DNA from: Parvibaculum sp036499025
Lineage (GTDB): Bacteria > Pseudomonadota > Alphaproteobacteria > Parvibaculales > Parvibaculaceae
Assembly (NCBI GenBank): GCA_036499025.1
Contig: DASYEM010000006.1
Span: 1 to 47,643, forward strand
Direction of reading: 5' to 3'
Length of the DNA stretch: 47,643 nucleotides
Below the pieces are notes generated by a model. That model did no database searches, was not told the DNA's origin, and saw only the letters and a program-made list of their open reading frames with translations. The position numbers and the translations under genes were made by a program. Shown piece after piece: positions 17,588 to 24,873 of this stretch (position 1 is its first letter; each line of letters opens with the position of its first letter).

Positions 17588-18379
17588 ATGACCGATTCAG
17601 CGCAAGCTCCGGTGCTCACCATCGAAAAATCGGGCGGAATCGCAACCGTCACCCTCAATCGGCCGTCAGCCATGAACGCGCTTTCGCGGGAGCTGCGGGC
17701 GGCCATTGCTGACGCCTTCGAGGCGCTGGAAGCCGATCCCGAGGTCAAAGCGGCGATCCTGACGGGCGCAGGCAAGGCGTTTTGCGCCGGGCTCGACCTC
17801 AAGGAACTCGGCAGTGGAGCGGCCACGGTTGGCGGCACCATTTCCGACAAGGACCCCGTCACCTCCATCGGACATTTCTCGGGCCCGGTCATCGGCGCGA
17901 TCAACGGAGTGGCCATCACGGGCGGCTTTGAGCTGGCGTTGGCCTGCGACGTGCTGATCTGCTCCACCAACGCGCGCTTTGCCGATACGCATGCCCGCGT
18001 CGGCATTCTGCCGGGCTGGGGCCTTAGCCAGAAACTCTCTCGCGTGCTTGGCATTTACCGGGCGAAAGAGCTGTCGCTGACCGGCAACTTCCTTTCCGCC
18101 GAGCAGGCCGCCGATTGGGGCATGGTCAACCGCGTGGTCGCGCCGGAAGAACTGCTGGCGACCTGCCGCAAGCTTGCCGAAGATATGCTGACCGTCGTGC
18201 CGGAATGCCTGCCCGCTTATAAAGAGCTCATCAATGAAGGCTTTGCGCAGAGCTTCGGCGATGCGCTGAAGACCGAGCTGCGCTTCTCGGGCGAGCGGAA
18301 CAAAAAGGTCGAATCCTCCGCCGTTGAAGCGCGGCGCGAGGGCATCCGCCAGCGCGGCCAAGGCCAGCAGCAGAAATAA
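17588..18379 (+). CDS. Enoyl-CoA hydratase/isomerase (crotonase) family protein
   Basis: A 263-residue crotonase-fold enzyme acting on acyl-CoA. The oxyanion-hole segments are GKAFCAGLDLKEL (about 60-72) and NGVAITGGFELALACD. Aligned by eye to rat mitochondrial hydratase, the first catalytic Glu (rat 144) is kept in GGFELA, but the second (rat 164) is replaced by His in DTHARVGILPG. A standard hydration mechanism is therefore uncertain; isomerase or another crotonase reaction is possible. The ATG at 17588 has GGAGA 7 bp upstream. The upstream open frame is not part of the gene. A long inverted repeat begins 3 bp after the stop. Confidence 0.87.
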   Translation: MTDSAQAPVLTIEKSGGIATVTLNRPSAMNALSRELRAAIADAFEALEADPEVKAAILTGAGKAFCAGLDLKELGSGAATVGGTISDKDPVTSIGHFSGPVIGAINGVAITGGFELALACDVLICSTNARFADTHARVGILPGWGLSQKLSRVLGIYRAKELSLTGNFLSAEQAADWGMVNRVVAPEELLATCRKLAEDMLTVVPECLPAYKELINEGFAQSFGDALKTELRFSGERNKKVESSAVEARREGIRQRGQGQQQK

Positions 18380-18381
18380 CC

Positions 18382-18428
18382 CCTTAGTCCTTGTTCCCCA
18401 GCGAAGCGCCGGGGGACAAGGGCTAAGG
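18382..18428. repeat. 47-bp near-perfect inverted repeat (terminator or REP-like element)
   Basis: Arms of 18 nt (18382-18399 and 18411-18428) pair throughout with two G.U pairs, around an 11-nt loop that can itself form GCG-AAG-CGC. It begins 3 bp after the crotonase stop and 87 bp before the next gene. It has no T-run, so it may stabilise the 3' end or be a repetitive palindromic element. No second copy was seen in the window. Confidence 0.65.
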
Positions 18429-18514
18429 TTGCCAAAGCGGGCCTGTCCCTTCGCGATAAAAACCCGCTAAACTCCCTGAAAGGCCATTCAGAGCACTTTC
18501 GGGAGGACGACCCC

Positions 18515-20260
18515 ATGCATGACATCGTAATCCGAGGCGGCACCGTTTTCGACGGCACCGGCGGCAAGCCCATCGAGGCGGATGTGGCGATCGACGGGCG
18601 CACCATCGTCGCTGTCGGCAAGGTCTCCGGCCAAGGCCGCGAAGAGATCGACGCCAAGGGGCAGATCGTGACGCCGGGCTTCATCGACGTGCATACGCAT
18701 TACGACGGTCAGGTGACCTGGGATCCTTATCTCCAGCCTTCGACCTTTCATGGCGTCACGACGGCGGTGATGGGCAATTGCGGCGTCGGCTTCGCGCCTT
18801 GCAAGCCCGCCCAGCGCGACTGGCTGCTCGGGCTGATGGAAGGCGTCGAGGATATTCCGGGTACGGCGCTTGCCGAAGGCATCAAGTGGAACTGGGAAAG
18901 TTTCGCCGACTATATGGATGCGGTTGAAGCCTCGCCCCTGGCGCTTGATGTCGGCTTGCAGATTCCGCATGCCGCCGTGCGCGCCTATGTGATGGGCGAA
19001 CGCGCACCGGCGCTCGAACCGGCGACGGCGGCGGAGACCGAAGAGATGGGCCGCCTTGTCGTCGAGGCGCTGGAAGCAGGCGCGCTCGGCTTTTCGACAT
19101 CGCGCACCGTGAAGCACAAGGACAAGAATGGCGGCTCGACGCCAACGCTGAAAGCGGAAGCGGCAGAACTGCACGGCATCGCCCGCGCCATGGGCAAGAG
19201 CGGCAAGGGCGTGCTGCAGCTCATCGCCGACTTCAAGGACACCGACGCCGAGTTTGCGATGCTGCGCGGCATGGTCGAAATTTCGGGCCGCCCGCTCTCC
19301 ATCACCATCGAACAGGACGACCGCTGGCCGGATGTGTGGGCGCGTGTGCTGCACAATATCGCGGAAGCCAACAAGGCGGGTTTACCGATCCGCGGCCAGG
19401 TGCCGCCGCGCGCGACGGGGCTGCTGCTCGGCCTCACCGCCTCGCTCAATCCCTTCGTGATGCATCAGACCTTCCGTTCGATCTGGGGCGCGCCCATCGA
19501 GCAGCAGGTGAAGGCGCTGCGCGACCCGGAATTCCGCGCGAAACTGCTCGCCGAGGAGCCTGCCTATCCGGCGGGCGAAATCATCGAGATGCTTTGCACC
19601 GCCTATCACAAGATGTTTGCGCTGGGCGAAGTGCCGAATTACGAGCCTGCGCCGGAAGAAAGCGTCAAGGCGCGCGCCGCCCAGTCGGGTAAAAATCCGC
19701 GCGAGATTCTGCTCGACCTGATGCTGGAACGCGACGGCAAGGCGCTCATCTATTTCCCGCTGATGAATTATCACTGCGGCAGCCTCGACGATGTGCAGAA
19801 GATGCTGACGCATCCGAACACGGCTTTTGGCCTTTCCGACGGCGGCGCGCATTGCGGCATCATCTGCGATGCGAGCTTTCCGTCCACCCTGCTCACACAT
19901 TGGGGCCGCGACCGGACGCGTGGGCCCAAGCTGCCGCTCGAATGGCTGATCCATGGGCTCACGGGCCGCAATGCCGAACTCATCAACGTGCTCGATCGCG
20001 GCATTCTGGCCCCCGGCATGAAAGCCGACGTCAACGTCATCGACTTTGACGGGCTGAAACTCTACTCGCCGCATATCGTCAACGATCTGCCGGCAGGCGG
20101 AAAACGGCTCATCCAGCATGCCGACGGCTATACGGCGAGCATCGTGTCGGGCGCGGTCGCTTTTCGGAACGGCGTGCCGACAGGCGCGTTGAACGGGAAG
20201 CTGGTGCGCGGCGCGCAGACGCGGCCCGCCGGTGCGCGGATTTCGACCGCCGCCGACTGA
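18515..20260 (+). CDS. Amidohydrolase family protein (N-acyl-D-amino-acid deacylase type), paralog
   Basis: A 581-residue metal-dependent amidohydrolase. The metal site HTHYDGQ has His60 and His62. MGNCGVGFAPC, a long TIM-barrel, and SDGGAHCGIICD follow, with GMKADVNVIDFDGL marking the return to the beta domain. It is clearly a paralog of the protein at 1095-2822: the same motifs in the same order and a similar length, with many identical stretches such as ANYEPAPE-type NYEPAPEESV. GGGAGG lies about 9 bp before the ATG. The substrate is unknown; D-aminoacylase activity is only a family expectation. It is followed by a 212-bp gap before the glucan synthase. Confidence 0.87.
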   Translation: MHDIVIRGGTVFDGTGGKPIEADVAIDGRTIVAVGKVSGQGREEIDAKGQIVTPGFIDVHTHYDGQVTWDPYLQPSTFHGVTTAVMGNCGVGFAPCKPAQRDWLLGLMEGVEDIPGTALAEGIKWNWESFADYMDAVEASPLALDVGLQIPHAAVRAYVMGERAPALEPATAAETEEMGRLVVEALEAGALGFSTSRTVKHKDKNGGSTPTLKAEAAELHGIARAMGKSGKGVLQLIADFKDTDAEFAMLRGMVEISGRPLSITIEQDDRWPDVWARVLHNIAEANKAGLPIRGQVPPRATGLLLGLTASLNPFVMHQTFRSIWGAPIEQQVKALRDPEFRAKLLAEEPAYPAGEIIEMLCTAYHKMFALGEVPNYEPAPEESVKARAAQSGKNPREILLDLMLERDGKALIYFPLMNYHCGSLDDVQKMLTHPNTAFGLSDGGAHCGIICDASFPSTLLTHWGRDRTRGPKLPLEWLIHGLTGRNAELINVLDRGILAPGMKADVNVIDFDGLKLYSPHIVNDLPAGGKRLIQHADGYTASIVSGAVAFRNGVPTGALNGKLVRGAQTRPAGARISTAAD

Positions 20261-20308
20261 CGGCAAGCGAGACGCCTATGGAAGACGGCGGCACGAGATG
20301 ACAGCTTA

Positions 20309-20329
20309 TTCATCGCCGGTTCATCGCCG
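20309..20329 (+). promoter_or_regulatory. Two direct repeats TTCATCGCCG with 11-bp period
   Basis: TTCATCGCCG occurs at 20309-20318 and again at 20320-20329, one helical turn apart, about 145 bp upstream of the NdvB-type gene. Tandem half-sites with 11-bp spacing are typical of OmpR/PhoB-class response regulators, though the sequence is not a canonical Pho box. Confidence 0.3.
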
Positions 20330-20472
20330 CCGCTCTATTTCTGCGTTCCTATACGCTGGATGCAGAACGGCTCCTCGGCGACAGTAGAGAGACAAGCGAG
20401 TGCGACGGAGCCGGGCCGTCGTTTGCGCGCGAGATCGGCACAGCCCTGCGGCTCTTTAGTACTGGACCTTCA

Positions 20473-23166
20473 ATGGATACTCCTGCCCCGGCCCCCTCGC
20501 GCAAGAACTCCCTTGCCCGTGTCGCCGCCTTCTTCGTTTTCGTTCTGCCTATCGTCATCGCTGCCAATCTGGCGATCTGGGCCGCATTCAACCAGCCGCA
20601 TGAGGCGGAAGCCTGGACCGGGGAAATCGTCGGCTTTTCCTATAGTCCCTATCAGCGCGGGCAGGACCCGACCAAGGGGGTCAATCCGTCGCGCGAGCAG
20701 ATCGCGAGCGATCTCAAGCTTCTCTCAGGTTCCGTGCAGGCGATCCGTACCTATAGCGTGATCCGTGGACAGGAAGACATTCCCGATCTCGCCGCCGCCG
20801 ACGGGCTCTCCGTCGCCGTCGGCGCATGGATCGGCACCGACAATCAACGCAATGCCGCTGAAGTATCGAACCTCATCAAGCTGGCGCAAAAGCGTAATGT
20901 GGTGCGTGTGCTGGTCGGCAACGAGTCTCTGTTGCGTAACGACCTGCCGGTCGAAAACCTCATCGATTATATTCGCGGCGTCAAAAAGAATGTCTGGAAG
21001 CCGGTATCGACCGCCGAGCCGCCGCATATCTGGCTCAAATATCCCGAGCTGGTGAAGGAAGTCGATTATATCGGCGTGCAAATTCTTCCCTATTGGGAAG
21101 GCATTCCGGTCGAGCAGGCCGTCGATGCGGTCTTCGAGCGGCTTGACGAGTTGCACAAGAAATATCCCGACAAGCCCATCGTCATCACGGAAGTGGGCTG
21201 GCCGAGCCGCGGCAAGATCATTCCGCGCAAACCCTATCCGGGCATTCCCGAGGCCGAACTTTCGAACGAGGCCGTGCCGTCGCTCGTCAATCAGGCGACC
21301 TTCATGCGCGAGTTCCTCAACCGCGCCAAGGATGCCGACCTGACCTATTACGTCATGGAAGCCTTCGACCAGCCTTGGAAGGCCAGCGAAGAAGGCGCAG
21401 CGGGCAGCTATTGGGGCATCTACAATGCCGACCGCCAGCCGAAATTTCCTATGAAGGGCTCGATCTCCGAAGCGCCGCAATGGCGCATGTGGGCCTCGAT
21501 CGCGGCTGGCCTCGCGCTTGTCTTCGCCGTCGTCTTCATGATGATCCGCCAGCATGTGAAAACGGCAGGCGTCGTCATCTTTACTATCGTCACCCAGATC
21601 GCGGCCTCGGCCTTTGCCTGGGCGGGGCTATCGGTGACGGGGCTTTATCTCAGTTCCGTCGATACCGTCGTCTGGACGTTCCTCTTCGCGGCGCAAGGGT
21701 TGCTGCTGATCGTGTTGCTTGCCGAGGCCATCGAGTTCGTCGAAGTGATCTGGACGCGGCATGGCGAGCGACATTTCGCGCCGTTCGAGCCGACCGATGG
21801 CTATCCGAAAAACAAAGTCTCGATCCATGTGCCGATCCACAATGAACCGCCGGAGATGGTGCGCGACACGCTGATCGCCTTGTCGAAGCTCGACTATCAG
21901 AATTTCGAAGTGCTGGTTCTCGACAACAACACGGTCGATCCGGCGGTCTGGCAACCGGTGCGAGAGACTTGCGCCCAACTTGGCGAGCGCTTCCGCTTCT
22001 TCCATCTGGAAAACTGGCCGGGCTTCAAGGCAGGTGCGCTCAACTACGGGCTCAAGATGACGGCGCCGGATGCCGACATCATCGCCGTCATCGACAGCGA
22101 CTATCAGGTCGAGCCGAACTGGCTCAGGACGATGGTTCCTTATTTCGTCAAGGAAGACATCGGTTTCGTGCAGTCGCCGCAGGATTACCGCGACCGGCAT
22201 GAGAGCATGTTCAAGAACATGTGCTACTGGGAATATGCCGGCTTCTTCCATATCGGCATGGTTCAGCGCAATTACTTCAATGCGGTCATTCAGCACGGCA
22301 CGATGACGCTGGTGCGCAAATCGGCACTGGAAAAAGTCGGCGCCTGGGCAGAATGGTGCATTTGCGAAGACGCCGAACTCGGCATCAAACTTTATCGCGC
22401 CGGCTACGACAGCGTTTACATCAACCACTCCTTCGGCAAGGGCCAGACACCCGACACGCTGGCAGGCTATATCGGGCAGCGTTTCCGTTGGGCTTACGGC
22501 GCTGTGCAAATCGTCAAACATCACTGGCGCTCGCTCGCGCCCTGGGCGCGCAAAGGCGGGCTCACCTCGGCACAGCGTTATTATTTTCTCGCCGGTTGGC
22601 TGCCGTGGTTTGCCGACGGGCTGGCCTTGCTCTTTACCATCACCAGCATCGGGCTTTCGGCTTTCGCGCTTTACGCCCCGAAGATGGTGCAGCTTCCGGT
22701 CGCGGCCTTCCTTATCCCGACCATCGGCAGCTTCGTCTTCAAGTTCGTGCGTTCGCTTTGGCTCTATGCCGTGCGCGTCAAGGATTGCAGCTTCATCGAA
22801 AGCCTCGGGGCTGGTGTCGCGGCGCTCGGCCTGACGCATACCGTCGCCAAGGCCATGCTCAACGGCATGGTGACATCGGGTAAGCCGTTCTTCCGCACGC
22901 CGAAATGTGAAGACAAGCCGCCGCTCGCCGCCGCACTTATTCAGGTGCGCGAGGAAGCGGTTATGCTGACCGCCCTTTGGGGGCTTTCGTTGACGTTCCT
23001 GCTCAACGAAAATTTCGCCGATAGCCTGTCGCGGCTCTGGGTCGCGGTGCTGCTGGTTCAGTCCGTGCCTTATGCGGCGGCAGTTCTGCTTTCCTTCATC
23101 AACGTGCTGCCTGCGCTCTTCAAGCGTTCGGCCGCGCCGAACGCCGCCTTGTCGCCCGCCGAATAG
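20473..23166 (+). CDS. GH17-GT2 fusion, NdvB-type beta-glucan synthase/transglucosylase
   Basis: An 897-residue inner-membrane protein. Helix 1 (about 17-38) anchors a periplasmic GH17-like domain (about 50-335), with proton donor Glu151 in VGNES and nucleophile Glu240 in ITEVGWPS. Three helices follow (340-425). A cytoplasmic family-2 glycosyltransferase has VSIHVPIHNEPPEM (449-462), DSD at 541-543, ED at 632-633 and QRFRW at 669-673, then further membrane helices. This is the architecture of Pseudomonas NdvB and related Bradyrhizobium proteins, which make periplasmic beta-1,3 (or 1,3;1,6) glucans. It probably polymerises from UDP-glucose inside and branches or cyclises outside. No clear ribosome site is seen. 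A strong terminator follows at 23187. Confidence 0.85.
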   Translation: MDTPAPAPSRKNSLARVAAFFVFVLPIVIAANLAIWAAFNQPHEAEAWTGEIVGFSYSPYQRGQDPTKGVNPSREQIASDLKLLSGSVQAIRTYSVIRGQEDIPDLAAADGLSVAVGAWIGTDNQRNAAEVSNLIKLAQKRNVVRVLVGNESLLRNDLPVENLIDYIRGVKKNVWKPVSTAEPPHIWLKYPELVKEVDYIGVQILPYWEGIPVEQAVDAVFERLDELHKKYPDKPIVITEVGWPSRGKIIPRKPYPGIPEAELSNEAVPSLVNQATFMREFLNRAKDADLTYYVMEAFDQPWKASEEGAAGSYWGIYNADRQPKFPMKGSISEAPQWRMWASIAAGLALVFAVVFMMIRQHVKTAGVVIFTIVTQIAASAFAWAGLSVTGLYLSSVDTVVWTFLFAAQGLLLIVLLAEAIEFVEVIWTRHGERHFAPFEPTDGYPKNKVSIHVPIHNEPPEMVRDTLIALSKLDYQNFEVLVLDNNTVDPAVWQPVRETCAQLGERFRFFHLENWPGFKAGALNYGLKMTAPDADIIAVIDSDYQVEPNWLRTMVPYFVKEDIGFVQSPQDYRDRHESMFKNMCYWEYAGFFHIGMVQRNYFNAVIQHGTMTLVRKSALEKVGAWAEWCICEDAELGIKLYRAGYDSVYINHSFGKGQTPDTLAGYIGQRFRWAYGAVQIVKHHWRSLAPWARKGGLTSAQRYYFLAGWLPWFADGLALLFTITSIGLSAFALYAPKMVQLPVAAFLIPTIGSFVFKFVRSLWLYAVRVKDCSFIESLGAGVAALGLTHTVAKAMLNGMVTSGKPFFRTPKCEDKPPLAAALIQVREEAVMLTALWGLSLTFLLNENFADSLSRLWVAVLLVQSVPYAAAVLLSFINVLPALFKRSAAPNAALSPAE

Positions 23167-23186
23167 GCTTCGCGTTTCGATCAAAG

Positions 23187-23216
23187 AAAAAGGCCGGTGG
23201 AAACGCCGGCCTTTTT
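23187..23216. terminator. Strong bidirectional intrinsic terminator
   Basis: A 13-bp stem (A5 GGCCGG... with one G.U) closes a GAAA tetraloop and ends in TTTTT on the plus strand; the minus strand also gives a T-run. It is placed between the convergent stops of the glucan synthase (23166) and the crotonase (23237). Confidence 0.88.
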
Positions 23217-23236
23217 GCTGCGTCGATCTTGCTGGC

Positions 23237-24076
23237 TCAGCCTCGCTTCACCGCCGGTGAAATTCCGGTCGGATCGATCAACATGCCGTGGACCTGCATG
23301 TTGTGGCTGTGGGCAAGCTGGTGCAAGGCGAAGGCGGTCTGCATTGCCGAGTTGCGGCCTTGTGCATCCTGCGCCGCGTTGACGGCTTCTTTTGCAAGCT
23401 TCAACGCAAAGAGCGGCTTTTGCGCGATGCGCCCAGCGAGCTCAAGCGTGAAGCTCGACAGATTCTCGTTTGGCACGACGTGATTGACCATGCCGAGCTT
23501 TTCGGCTTCAGCGGCGCTCAACCAATCGGCCGTGAACAAGAGTTCCTTCGCCTTGCGGACGCCGAGCTCCCAGGGATGATTGAAGAATTCCGCACCGCCG
23601 ACACCCATCGAGACCGTGTTGTCGAGGAATGCCGCGTCTTCCGCCGCGACGATGATGTCGCAAGGCCAGATCAGCATCAGGCCACCGGCGATGCACTTGC
23701 CCTGCACTTCGGCAATGGTCGGCTTGGGGATGTTGCGCCAGCGTTCGCTGAAGCCGATATAGATTTCCTTCTCGCGCGCCATCTGCGCTTCGGCGCCAGC
23801 GCATTCAAAGCCGCACCACGTCCCGACTGTCGGAAATTCCTTCATCGTCGCCAGCGCATCGCGCTCGCGCAGATCATGGCCCGACGAGAAATGCGGGCCG
23901 TTGGCGGCGAGGATGATGACCTTGACGGACCCATCCTGCGCCGCCTTGTCGAAAGCGTCATTCAGCTCATAGAGCAGCCGCGTGTCTTGTGCGTTGCGCG
24001 TATCGGGCCGGTTCAGGACGATACGCGCGATATGCGGCGCGGGCCTCTCGTAGAGAAGCGTCTGGAATTGCGTCAT
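23237..24076 (-). CDS. Crotonase-family protein lacking both catalytic glutamates
   Basis: A 279-residue enoyl-CoA hydratase/isomerase superfamily protein. The oxyanion region is NGPHFSSGHDLRER (about 58-71), and QGKCIAGGLMLIWPCDII is the helix after the second oxyanion strand. Aligned by eye with rat hydratase, Glu144 becomes Met and Glu164 becomes Thr, so classical hydration is unlikely; other crotonase chemistries such as hydrolysis, decarboxylation or isomerisation remain possible. It is the last gene of a three-gene leftward operon (ligase, SDR, crotonase), 12 bp after the SDR stop, with GGAGGG before the ATG. Confidence 0.85.
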   Translation of the reverse strand: MTQFQTLLYERPAPHIARIVLNRPDTRNAQDTRLLYELNDAFDKAAQDGSVKVIILAANGPHFSSGHDLRERDALATMKEFPTVGTWCGFECAGAEAQMAREKEIYIGFSERWRNIPKPTIAEVQGKCIAGGLMLIWPCDIIVAAEDAAFLDNTVSMGVGGAEFFNHPWELGVRKAKELLFTADWLSAAEAEKLGMVNHVVPNENLSSFTLELAGRIAQKPLFALKLAKEAVNAAQDAQGRNSAMQTAFALHQLAHSHNMQVHGMLIDPTGISPAVKRG

Positions 24077-24088
24077 CGACGTCCCTCC

Positions 24089-24859
24089 TCAGTTGCCGCC
24101 GCCGTCGATGTTGATCTTCTGGCCGTTGGCGTAGGGGTTCGCGTCCGACACCAGATAGACGACCGCCGCCGCGACTTCCTCGGGGCTGCAAACGTGACCG
24201 AAGGGCATGTTGGCGTCGAGTTCGTGAATGTCCATGCCCTTCTTGCCGGCGCGGGCGGCAGCAAGGCGGCTACCCATATCGGTGGCGGTGAGGCCCGGCG
24301 CGACAATGTTGGTGCGGATGCCGTGCTTGCGCTCTTCCTTGGCGAGCGTCAACGCCAGCGCTTCCGCCGCCGCCTTGCCCATATTGTAGGGGCCGCCGTT
24401 GGCGGAATGGCTCAGTGTTGCGACGGAAGAAATGATGATGATGTCACCGCGCTTTTGCTCGCGCATTTGCGGGATGACGAGCTTGGAAACGAAATGCGGG
24501 GCCATGGCGTGAACGCGCAGCACGCGCTCGAGCTCCAGCGGATCGGTGTCGACGACCGTCTGGCCGCGCGAGGCGATGCCCGCATTGTTGACGAGAATGC
24601 CGATGGAGCCAAAATCCTTCAGTACGTCGGCGACCATCTTCTGGTCTTCCTCGAAATTTTCGACGGAAGCCGAATAGGCCTTGGCCCTACGTCCAAGCTT
24701 GGTGATCGCGGCGACGACTTCGTTTGCGGCCTCTTCGTCGCGACGATAATTGACGGCGACGTCGGCGCCGGCTTGCGCAAGCGCGATGGCGATGGAGCGG
24801 CCGATGCCGCGGCTTGCGCCCGTGACGAGCGCGACGCGACCCTGAAGCGAAATCTGCAT
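24089..24859 (-). CDS. Short-chain dehydrogenase/reductase (SDR)
   Basis: A 256-residue classical SDR. TGASRGIG (13-20) is the nucleotide motif, and Tyr-Arg-Arg after beta-2 (NYRRDE) suggests NADP(H). NNAGIA is at about 91-96, Ser144/145 in ISSVAT, and Tyr158 with Lys162 in YNMGK form the catalytic set. The C-terminus YANGQKINIDGGGN is typical. It is the middle gene of the ligase-SDR-crotonase operon: 14 bp after the ligase and 12 bp before the crotonase. It probably oxidises or reduces a hydroxyacyl- or ketoacyl-CoA made in that pathway; the substrate is unknown. Confidence 0.9.
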   Translation of the reverse strand: MQISLQGRVALVTGASRGIGRSIAIALAQAGADVAVNYRRDEEAANEVVAAITKLGRRAKAYSASVENFEEDQKMVADVLKDFGSIGILVNNAGIASRGQTVVDTDPLELERVLRVHAMAPHFVSKLVIPQMREQKRGDIIIISSVATLSHSANGGPYNMGKAAAEALALTLAKEERKHGIRTNIVAPGLTATDMGSRLAAARAGKKGMDIHELDANMPFGHVCSPEEVAAAVVYLVSDANPYANGQKINIDGGGN

Positions 24860-24873
24860 GGGTATTCCCTCTT

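Noticed and set aside
21628..23184. A 518-codon minus-strand open frame opposite the glucan synthase.
   Set aside because: It is antisense to a gene with clear GH17 and GT2 motifs, and its composition is that of a shadow frame.
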